DNA from: Plumapathes pennacea
Taxonomy: Eukaryota; Cnidaria; Anthozoa; Antipatharia; Myriopathidae
Direction of reading: 5' to 3'
DNA: 64,000 nt
Assembly: GCA_964036295.1 (NCBI GenBank)
Contig: OZ038462.1
Location: forward strand, 14,849,264-14,913,263
The translations under genes were made by a program, and so were the position numbers. The stretch's first letter is position 1, and every line of letters begins with the position of its first letter. The notes beneath the pieces were generated by a model that worked only from the letters and a program-made list of their open reading frames with translations, searched no databases and was not told the DNA's origin. This document shows positions 11,009 to 19,396 of this stretch, piece after piece.

Positions 11009-11039
11009 GATCTCAATTCATTATTTACAGATAGACTGG

Positions 11040-11354
11040 TATGGTGGCCCAGGACTGCCATAGGGAAATCATTAAAAAAAATCCATAAATCTAAAAATAA
11101 AATGAAACGAAATCGAAACAAAACGAAAACAAAAACAAAATAAATTGAAAACAAAAGTAAAAGCAAAACAAAAAACAAAGTAAATCAAAATCAAAATCAA
11201 AACAAATTGAAAACAAAAGTAAAGCAAAAAAAAGCAAAGCAAAACAAAATCAAAATCAAAATCAAACAAATTTAAAACAAAAGTAAAACGAAATGAAAAT
11301 CAAAATTCGCTGTGGCCCAGAGCTGCCATAGACCAGCATGCTTTGCACGCGTAT
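11040..11354 (+). repeat. Left terminal inverted repeat (about 315 bp)
   Basis: It starts TATGGTGGCCCAGGACTGCC, passes through about 200 bp of AAAACAAAATCAAAATC-type low-complexity DNA, then GCTGTGGCCCAGAGCTGCC and ATGCTTTGCACGCGTAT. The right repeat is the mirror image with small length differences in the low-complexity part. GGCCCAG(G/A)(A/G)CTGCCATAG occurs at both the outer and inner ends of each repeat. Confidence 0.93.
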
Positions 11355-11360
11355 CACCAA

Positions 11361-11397
11361 AACCTCGTTCCCAGGCTCTATATCCGGGAACGAGGTT
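11361..11397. promoter_or_regulatory. Perfect 12-bp hairpin between terminal repeat and kinase start
   Basis: AACCTCGTTCCC (11361-11372) and GGGAACGAGGTT (11386-11397) are separated by 13 bases. The hairpin lies between the left terminal repeat and the likely ATG at 11425. Its role is unknown. It could be a 5' UTR structure or a remnant of a short palindromic repeat. Confidence 0.6.
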
Positions 11398-11424
11398 GGA
11401 ACCAGCATGCTTCGCACAAACATC

Positions 11425-12735
11425 ATGGCCGAACAAGATGAAGCGTGGAGAACATTCAAAGACGCAATGAAACAAAAGCGTTGTGGTGGCGGTGGTAAAA
11501 ACGCAACAAAAGGTACAGACAAGAAGAATTGCAAAGAAGAGTTGACGGTGCAGCGCTTGAGTGCTGACGTAACCGGTAAAGCCCAGAAGTATGCACGAGT
11601 TGGTCCGCGGGAGTTTGTCGCTTTTAAGGACAGGGAGCTAACAATAGAAAACATTAAAGAGGCCTGTACAATCCACTTTGGATCTAAGATTGGATCGGAC
11701 ATGTGCTGCGACATTCTTGCAGGCGAGCAAGGGCCATCGTGTTCCTCGATCAAACAGATCCCAAACCTTAATCTAATCCACGTTCGCTTCGTCGAGGAAA
11801 CCGATCCTAGCGATGATTCAGGAATCATGCATGTGCAGCCATGTAAAAAGAAGTTTCGCAGCTTAAGCCCCATGCAGCCCCACAGAGCATCAACCATGGC
11901 ATCCAAGTCATGGGATAGTCTCCCTCCCCAAAAAAATGGTAACAAAGCGAAGGTTTGTCCAAAAAGTCTGTCAGTTTCAACAATCCTAAAGTTAGGAAGA
12001 GTTGTAGAATCCACTGGAACACTGGTCAGTTTGTATTCCTTCTGCCTGGAGACCATTACTTGGTCGAACATTCCAATCCCTGTGGAATTTGTCATTTCAC
12101 AAAGTGTTCTTGGTGAGGGAGCATTCAGAAAGGCTTACAAAGCAAGCAGTAGTACCAAAGGTTTTTCAAAAACCGCTTGGGTTATAAAAAAATACAAGCC
12201 AGCAGCATTGCAAGAAATTCAAAACATTAAGGAAACTGCGGAAAGCCACACAAAGAAAGTTGTACAAATGCACCAACTGGCACATAATGTTGCCTGCCAA
12301 CTGCAAGAGAAGGTCCGAAACGACGATGACCTAGTCGACACATTTGGTGACACTTTTCAATACAGAACCATTTACCTTGGAAAATTGCCAAATGAAGAGT
12401 TTGTAACAGTGGAGGAATTCGTGGAGGGCAAGGTTGTCAAACATGTGAACAATGATGGAATGCTTTGTGGCAGTGGTGAAATCAGTCAGAAGGCGCAGTG
12501 TCTTTCTCACTTTTCATATGAGAAAACAAACAAAGAAGTTATGCTGGTTGACATCCAAGGTTGTGGTTATAACCTCTTTGACCCTGAGATTGCCTCATCA
12601 GTTTTGGTAGACATGGACAACAACGAAATCATGTTCACCACAGGAAACCTATCAACTGCTGCAATTCAAAATTTTGTAGAAAAGCATGCGTGCAATGTGT
12701 TTTGCAGATGTCTGGGGTTGACGCCACTAAAATAA
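11425..12735 (+). CDS. Alpha-kinase domain protein carried by DNA transposon
   Basis: Single uninterrupted exon, 436 residues from the ATG at 11425 (context ATCATGGCC); an upstream in-frame ATG at 11338 lies inside the terminal repeat. Residues 1 to about 215 are unrecognised, with a basic, Gly-rich start. The rest is an alpha-kinase (myosin heavy-chain kinase/eEF2K type) domain: glycine-rich loop LGEGAFRKAYKA near residue 230, Lys in WVIKKYKP near 255, VEEFVEGKVVKHVNNDG, then CLSHFSYEKTNKEVMLVDIQG, the LFDPEIAS loop, and the closing Cys/His zinc cluster EKHACNVFCRCLGL. Every landmark I know for the family is present, so an active Ser/Thr kinase is plausible. No intron, frameshift or stop is seen, unlike nearly all neighbours. 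Confidence 0.9.
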   Translation: MAEQDEAWRTFKDAMKQKRCGGGGKNATKGTDKKNCKEELTVQRLSADVTGKAQKYARVGPREFVAFKDRELTIENIKEACTIHFGSKIGSDMCCDILAGEQGPSCSSIKQIPNLNLIHVRFVEETDPSDDSGIMHVQPCKKKFRSLSPMQPHRASTMASKSWDSLPPQKNGNKAKVCPKSLSVSTILKLGRVVESTGTLVSLYSFCLETITWSNIPIPVEFVISQSVLGEGAFRKAYKASSSTKGFSKTAWVIKKYKPAALQEIQNIKETAESHTKKVVQMHQLAHNVACQLQEKVRNDDDLVDTFGDTFQYRTIYLGKLPNEEFVTVEEFVEGKVVKHVNNDGMLCGSGEISQKAQCLSHFSYEKTNKEVMLVDIQGCGYNLFDPEIASSVLVDMDNNEIMFTTGNLSTAAIQNFVEKHACNVFCRCLGLTPLK

Positions 12736-13205
12736 CGTAATCCTAGCTGATAGTAGTACATTTGTTCTATAATGACAGACAAAAGTATTCTAAGGCATGT
12801 TGCCTTTATTCTTATAGCATTTCTGATGCTACTTTGTTTTGTTGCCACCAGGAAGTCCACAGAAATATTTTAAACTGTGCAGGACTCCTGATCATGTTCT
12901 TATACCATTTGTTTTGTTCGCTTGCCACTTTCTGGAAAACAGTTGGCAGTTGGGGGAAACCCTACTTCTACAGATGTATATATAGTCACAGCATCATGAT
13001 TCTGAAGCCTGGTGCAAATGGACACAACATTGTTTGCCAACAATTTGGGTGTTGTTGGCCCAACGAGTTTGTTTGATAAATGAAGTAAAGTTTAGATGCA
13101 ACATGGAGACCTAATACAAAAATTAAGGTTTATAACTTAGAATCAAGATTTCTAACTTTTGTTGTACAACTATTTGCATGCAAAATGCTGTTGGTTCCTT
13201 GACAA
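12736..13205. other. Spacer between the two convergent stops
   Basis: 470 bp of AT-rich sequence between the kinase stop and the transposase stop. No gene is visible. It should hold both polyadenylation regions; AATAAA-like strings are not clear enough to call. Confidence 0.6.
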
Positions 13206-15046
13206 TCATACAGTGAAATTGTCTTTAAGAAACAGGTAGGCTTGGCTGCATTCCTTGGGCTCAACATGAGAAGGAAAGGGTATGATGCTTTCACATCTGG
13301 CCCGGAATTCAGCTTCAAGGAAATCATTGTCAATTTCCAAAACTCCAGAATGCTGAGCGACTGCCTTTAGCTGCTCCTCTGTGACAGGGTGTCCTTCACG
13401 AGTTACAGTAGAAAGCCATTATTAGCTAAAGTTAGATGCACTGTGATAGATGTGGATGTGATCTACCAAGGTAAATTTCATTCAACAACTATTTTTTGTA
13501 AACAGTCTATCTACATGTAGGTTCCTGAAAAAAAAAAAAGAAAAAAAAATTATTTACCACACTCCTCCAATCCATATTCTTCTGGGAAGCTGTACATGTG
13601 GTCTGGAACACCACAAGGCAGGACAGTGTTTTTCTGAGTACGAATTCTGTGAGTGTTCCACACAGTTTCTCGGAATGTATCAAGTTGGCCTTGGAGTACT
13701 GGTATAAGTACAAATGCCAAAAGCTTCCTGGAAGTAAAAAAGCAAAAACTTGAGGGATCCTGCACAAACATTTTTATAATTCATTCTCTCTAAATCTAGA
13801 CTTGCGTCTCAGTGTCATTATTGCAATGTGCTGTGCTATGAAAGCACAATGTGTAATATTTTGGTTCTGATGCAATATGACATCACAGCCCAATGTCCTT
13901 CAACCAAACACATTTTATCAATATTGACTTGCCTGTCTGTCTCATTGTGTGGACTGTAGTGGCCCTGATCCTTAAGCCAACCAAGCTGTTCCTTGAAATA
14001 CTTCTCCATTCGTTCATGTAATTCTCTCCACCATCTTTCAATCTACATAGGAAAATAAATACATTCAGTTTATATTTGAAAAGTATATGTATTCACTAAA
14101 GGTAACGTGTTGAACAGAGCAACCTGTATTTTTTTTTTTTTTTCTGTACTGTGTACTTCTGGATAAGGGAAGACACACACAAGTATAAAAGACACTACAG
14201 TATTCTACTATACAGTTTGCATATATCAGTGCCATTTCTGAATGCATGCAGAAGGATCATTTTCTTTGCATAATGGGAAACTTGTGTGCTTACCTGGTTA
14301 GCCGTTGACGGTCCAAAGACTACTGTGTCACTGGGGTCCATGTCACCGTGGTTTTGGCGGAGGAATGCATGCATTGTAGCCATTATCCCAGTTTCAGTGC
14401 CTTTGTCCACTCTTACAATCGAGGAGATGCTTCTTGATTCATAGAGATGCTCTAAGTACCACCGACCAATTCGTTTGGGGTCAGAGTTGCTCACCCAGAC
14501 TCTTAACCACAAGAGTTTCCTGCTTGCTGTATCAATAGCACCGTAAATGGCAAGTGGGAATGTGCTGTTTTGATATCCCATTAGTTTGTCATGGCCATCC
14601 ATTGAGTGGACCCAATTAGTCCCTCTGGTCGAGAAATTTCCTTTGACCTTCCTCCTCTTTCTGATGGGGCATCGAGCTTCAAGGCCTTCTGGATCGAGAT
14701 CGAATAACACGTCATGTACCAAGTTCCGTGGTACATTGAGATGGTGCACCTGCCTTATTTTGTTGTACATGGCTCGATAGCCAAGAAGCCGGCCAGGTCC
14801 TTCAAGCTCTATTGTAATGGCTGCTCTTACTTCATCCACGGTGACATTCGTGTCAGTATAGCGGATATCAAAGTGTCGCAGACGCCGATCGAGGGTTCGC
14901 ATGCTCCAAGCGTATTGACTAAAGTCCCGTTTCATAAAACTCAAAATCTCTTCACGTTGAAGACCTTTGTGAACCAATTTCTGCATTTCTTCTTTTAAAA
15001 CAAGATCCTCAGTCCATCCATCATTTCGTATTCGAGCGGCGGCCAT
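13206..15046 (-). CDS. Integrase-fold (rve) DDE transposase, four exons
   Basis: Minus-strand exons 15046-14294, 14042-13933, 13727-13558 and 13393-13206 total 1221 bases with consistent phases, giving 406 residues; an upstream ATG at 15097 would add 17. Introns 1 and 3 are GT..AG, and intron 2 has a GC donor (ACAG|GCAAGT). An N-terminal helix-turn-helix-like region (VHKGLQREEILSFMKRDFSQ) precedes the rve core: Asp150 in NWVHSMDGHDKLMGYQ, Asp214 in IVRVDKGTETGIMATMHAF, Glu253 in the spliced TANQ|IERWWRELHERM, spacing D-63-D-38-E. The C-terminal tail has LDTFRETVWNTHRIRTQKN and ends KDNFTV. No stop or frameshift was found once spliced, so it may still work as the transposase of its element. 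Confidence 0.88.
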
Positions 15047-15080
15047 GATTATGGTATGGTGACACCAGTCCTTCTCGGTC

Positions 15081-15398
15081 ATACGCGTGCAAGGCATGCT
15101 GGTCTATGGCAGCTCTGGGCCACAGCGAATTTTGATTTTCATTTCGTTTTACTTTTGTTTTAAATTTGTTTGATTTTGATTTTGTTTTGCTGTGCTTTTT
15201 TTTTTTGCTTTACTTTTGTTTTCAATTTGTTTTGATTTTGATTTTGATTTTGATTTACTTTGTTTTTTGTTTTGCTTTTACTTTTGTTTTCAATTTATTT
15301 TGTTTTTGTTTTCGTTTTGTTTCGATTTCGTTTCATTTTATTTTTAGATTTATGGATTTTTTTTAATGATTTCCCTATGGCAGTCCTGGGCCACCATA
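15081..15398 (-). repeat. Right terminal inverted repeat (about 318 bp)
   Basis: Mirror copy of 11040-11354. It carries the TTTTGATTTTGATTTTG low-complexity core and ends GGGCCACCATA next to the GACTGG duplication. An in-frame upstream ATG of the transposase (15097) lies inside it. Confidence 0.93.
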
Positions 15399-15667
15399 GA
15401 CTGGGTACTTGCTCATCACATATTACTGGCATTGAATATTGAACAAGTACAGTATGTAATAGTTGTGTTTGTACAGTAGTTTCTTTTAAAAAAATCACAG
15501 ATAAATCAGAATTATTGATGTATCTGAAATATGGATTTTTAAAATCAATAAAAGAAATTTGTGATGAACTTGACTTGTACTAATGTTGTACTTGCAACAA
15601 TATTGCACACCCAGTAAAATCATTCACTACAAATTTAACAATGCATCAGTTAATTACATACAGCTAG

Positions 15668-17732
15668 CTAAAGCTCAGGATGGTCCTCACACTCTTCCTG
15701 TGCTGAGTGCGATGGGACTGCAGAGCATGATGCCTTCATAGAGAGTAACTCGGGGGCCAAATAATTGGCAAAAAAATAGTCAGCAGCCTTAAGAAGCTTC
15801 ATCCACACTTCATCTTGAAACATGATTCTCTCCATGTGAAACCCATGATGTGTGTAAACAAAAGTCACACCATTTCCTGCCTAAGACACCCATTTGTGCC
15901 TGCATTTGACTGAAATATGGATGATTAGGAACAAGCCTAACATCCTGTGAGCCATCCTTTAAATATGGTAAATTTGCCTCACATGGGCTTTGGTTAGCAA
16001 TACTGAATGGGCATTTTATTTCTAGTAGACCCTCTCCACAGCAACTGCAACTGACTAAACCATCAGGACTTGCCCCAATGTAAGCCTTGTCTTGAAGTAA
16101 GAAAAGTCCACATGATTTCACTTGAATATTCTTGTGCTTCTGCAACTTCATCTCATTTACGTACTTTGTACGAGCCTCCTCCTCCAATTGCTGACCATAC
16201 TTGAGAGAAGGTATACATTGGGTTGGGATTGAAGATGACTGCCCTGTAAGTGATCTCACTAATGGAATGGCAGAAGCAGTGTCTGGTTTTCTCTGCAGAG
16301 AGTTCACTTTCGTCATAACCCTGTGAATATTTGATGCAGTTATCCTGCCAATCCGCTGGGTGCTCCACAATTGGTTGTCACTCTGGCCTTGTGTACTCTC
16401 CTCAAGCATTTCTATTTCTTTAGTTTCAATTGCATTTATTGCTACCCTAAGTTCATCCACTGTATCAGCACTGGAAACAAGATCTGTTATACTCGGAGGT
16501 ATGTTTGGTGTTGTCTCAACATCAATACACTTCTCAACATTGAAGTCAGCTTCAGGTGGGTACTCGTTAGTAACAGGAATATCAGCATAATGGAACACAG
16601 GCAGATGGCTTATTGATGGCTTGGGTTGATCACATGGATGGGTTGGATGGATGGGTTGATCACATTTGATTTTCCTGCAACAAAACAGCATTGCACATCA
16701 CATGAATCTGAAGTGTGCCAAGCTACTACTTTTCCAGAGGAACAGTGCATTTTATAAATATAATATATTGTTGGCAGAAGAGCATCACTTCCTAAAGGGC
16801 TTTCATCTTTTTGCTACTACACATGAAATTATGATATTATGTTACAAGACCTTTCTTGTGGTAATGAGGCTTTTTCCATTCCATTTTTGCAACTTCTCGT
16901 GGTGTAATCTTCTTCTTCTTTGCTCCATATTCATTCCATGCACATTCCTTAGAAGTTGGAGATTCCCCCAGTGTCAATCCATTCATCCAGGCATGTTCTA
17001 CTTTAAATAGCACTGCTGCAACATGATTACAGGTTGACCCAAAACTCAAATGCAAAATATTGCAATCTCTTACAATATGTACATGAGTTTATGTCAGACC
17101 CTTTTCGATACTCACCCAGCAAAACAAGTGCAGTATACACTCTGCACAGTTCCAGTCTTTCTATCAACACAGACCCAGATCTTGTGCGGAACATTGTTGA
17201 TGCTCTGAGATGGTGTCGACTCGGATTTCAAAAAGCATAACTCGTGGGAGATCTCGTGGTACAATATTTCCCTCAGCCATTTGGAGTCAAAGTACCTGTA
17301 TGCTTTTCCCTCCTTGTAGTCACTGAGAAGTCTTTTCCCCAATGTTGCCCCGTTTTCTGCTGACAGTAAAAATTCTGCAATCTGTAGCTGGAAAATAGAC
17401 GGCCACTTTTCCATGCCTTCAGATTCCTGCACCCAACTGCTTTCATCCAACTCCACAAATGGATCGGGTAGTTGCTTTCCTCTACAGTGCAACAGAACTT
17501 TGTACTGCTCAGCCTTTGCCATTGCCTCCCGTTTTGCAGTCAGCTTTAAGGGGACTGAAAATTGTTCGGCACCGAAGGCAAGAGCCGTAAGTTCTTCCTT
17601 GGTTCCAGTAGTTTTAAGTCCACAATTTCGCAAATAATTCTTCAGCTCTGGGATTTTCCATCGTTTAAAATCGTCGAGAGACATCTCAGGTGAATCGGTT
17701 GAAAAAGACATGATGAAAAAGACATGATCCAC
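15668..17732 (-). pseudogene. SAP-SWIM-YqaJ nuclease of ISL2EU element, one frameshift
   Basis: Exon 1 (17732-17116) starts MDHVFFIMSF and carries a SAP DNA-binding motif (DDFKRWKIPELKNYLRNCGL..). Its end (VYCTCFAG) joins the next exon (about 17045-16855: FGSTCNHVAAVLFK) to complete a CxC..CxH SWIM zinc finger. Exon 3 (about 16675-15668) is a YqaJ/lambda-exonuclease-like domain: WSTQRIGRITASNIHRV, GQQLEEEARTKY, YIGASPDGLVSC, LLEIKCPFSIA, YFSQMQAQMGVL. The phase of the exon 2/exon 3 join is unresolved. One extra base in an A/T run at 15860-15863 breaks the C-terminus (MTFVYTHHGFHMERIMF resumes in another frame), downstream of the catalytic residues. ISL2EU elements are known to pair their transposase with a YqaJ nuclease. 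Confidence 0.82.
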
Positions 17733-17818
17733 TGGACCACTTAAATGTTCAAGTAATCAATAAAAAGAACGCTGCATCGGGATGATTTACAGAGCTTCTG
17801 AGAGCCGCAAAATTATAT

Positions 17819-17884
17819 TTTATCCCGACTCGTTACCAGTCTCGCACGGTAAAAGTCGACTCGTCCGAGACTCTGAACTCGCTT
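17819..17884 (-). repeat. Right terminal inverted repeat of ISL2EU element
   Basis: This is the complement of the left end (ending CTCTGAACTCGCTT), followed by an AT dinucleotide that also precedes the left end. The YqaJ gene starts about 90 bases inside it. Confidence 0.85.
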
Positions 17885-19396
17885 ATTGCCTGGAGTATCT
17901 CTTGGAATACCTTGGTGAAGTTTTGGTGACTTTTCTAGCAAATTGAAACGGATTTTCGTATGAAGAGTCAATAGAGAGAGTTTCATGAAACCTCATTTGC
18001 ATATGTTCGGTGATGTTTTGTGATCAATGTTTGTGTCGAAAATATTGAAGAGCCCAAAAATATTTTTAATGATTTGAGAAGAATTAAGGTTGGTCTCAAC
18101 TGGGATATAAGCCTTATTTCCAAAGCAGGATGCAAACTAGAGATAATAGAGCTCAAAATAGCCAATTTTCAACTTTTTGGAAAAGCCTGGCTACCTATTC
18201 AATAATTAACCAGCATTGATTAGCAGGCAATTATTCATATGGCACACAAACTTCTGTTGTGAACTCACAAAGGTAGTATAAGTGCTCATGTGAAATAAAA
18301 ATAACATCTGTTGTATTATGTGCATGTGAGAGCTGTCTACTTATGTGTTTAATTTTGGCAGATTTTCCCCATTTTTCCCTTGAAAGCCAGGGGGGTGGTC
18401 TAACTCCCCCCGAAAAATTTCAAAAAGCGATCCACTTTGGGTTTTGAAGTTTTAGGGTGTCCCCTACAAACTGGCAAGTTTCATTGAAATCGGTGAGATG
18501 GCATGTGTCGCCCCTGCCTGGTCCTCTCCTGGACAGGCTTTTAACGCGTATTTAACATGGCTCTTCCCCGGGGTCGCCGGGAATTTAACGATTGTCGGAA
18601 ACTGACTTGTACTTCATTTAATCACGCCAACATATAATTGTAAAGTGAGAGTGTGACTTGTGATCAGCGAGAAGAGTGGATTAGTAAGATAAGAGCAATT
18701 TAGCCAACGAGTGGAAAGATTAGTGAGTGAAACGAGATACAGCTTTAAGTGGGATTAATTTTGGGTAAGTGATAGGAGTGAATTGAGCCTTTGTGTGAGA
18801 AAACGGGATGAACATCTTTTGGGGAGTGATTGTGGAAGACTGAATAAAACGTGTTTTGGAACTTTTGATTCTGTGTCGCAACAAACAGGGACGCAGTTTG
18901 CGACAATATTCACAAATGCTAAGTTCCTATAACGAAATTAACCAGATTGTATGGACGCCCGGGAAAGAGCGCGGATTTAACGCCAAGGAGACTGGGAACC
19001 AGTGTTTTCGCTCACCGAAGCATCATGGCGGAAGTCTGGACAAACATCATTAATTCTTTTCATATGTCGAACTCGATGGCAATAGCTCAAATACTGGCTT
19101 TTGCTCATTTGCATTGAGTTCGACTCATGAAAAGAACGACGTTTTTCCCAGGCCTTAGTCTCCAGAAATGGCAGGAAATGGCGTTTCAGTATTGAAAACT
19201 TGCAAAATTTTAATTCTCGCTGAAGCATCAATAATTCTCACAACATCACACACATTTTTTCTTCCACTAATTTAATTGTTTGCATGGGAGTCCCCTTCCT
19301 CGGCTTTTGTGAACATATCTTCAGATAATTTTTGTTCATAAATGGGATAATATTATAATAGAATATTAATTCTGTATCATGCTTCATTTCAGCACC
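17885..19396. other. Spacer with a 21-bp hairpin
   Basis: No gene is recognised. At 19054-19074 and 19116-19136 there are 21-base arms (TTCTTTTCATATGTCGAACTC and its near complement, two mismatches) around a 41-base loop. A possible small upstream exon beginning ATGGCGGAAGTCTGG (19024) cannot be linked to the HECT gene downstream. Confidence 0.45.

Larger units (their letters stand above)
11040..15398. mobile_element. IS3EU-like DNA transposon with alpha-kinase cargo (4359 bp, structurally complete)
   Basis: Ends are TATGGTGGCCCAGGACTGCC and its exact complement. The inverted repeats are about 315 bp. GACTGG is duplicated immediately outside both ends (11034-11039 and 15399-15404), a perfect 6-bp target duplication. 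Two convergent genes fill the inside: an alpha-kinase-domain protein (+) and an integrase-fold (rve) transposase (-). Each starts at or just inside a terminal repeat, and the two stops are 470 bp apart. The 6-bp duplication, TA-starting ends and rve transposase fit what I recall of the Repbase IS3EU superfamily; the superfamily name is inference. It sits between the two genes of the ISL2EU element. Confidence 0.92.
9812..17884. mobile_element. ISL2EU-type DNA transposon, split by an inner transposon
   Basis: The ends are inverted: AAGCGAGTTCAGAGTCTCGG at 9812-9831 and its complement ending at 17884. Similarity continues inward with an indel (TTACCG ... GGATAAAA). A 2-base AT is present on both outer sides, matching the 2-bp target duplication I recall for ISL2EU. 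Inside are the two expected genes facing each other: an IS5-like DDE transposase (+, 9892-11008) and a YqaJ nuclease (-, 15668-17732). Removing the inner element (11040-15398 plus one 6-bp duplication) leaves an element of about 3.7 kb. Each gene has a single-base frameshift, so the element is probably dead. Confidence 0.85.

Noticed and set aside
11072-11269. Phe/Leu-rich open frames in both terminal repeats of the kinase element (also 15166-15442)
   Set aside because: They come from (A/T)-rich AAAATC/GATTTT low-complexity DNA and occur in mirror image in both repeats; no gene.
11262-12095. 277-residue minus-strand frame opposite the alpha-kinase gene
   Set aside because: Shadow of the kinase coding strand; no motif, and the plus frame has full kinase landmarks.
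18360-18560. Possible conserved element in a C/G-run-rich stretch upstream of the HECT gene
   Set aside because: It resembles common dispersed repeat sequence, but no frame, inverted repeat or second copy in the window supports a call.
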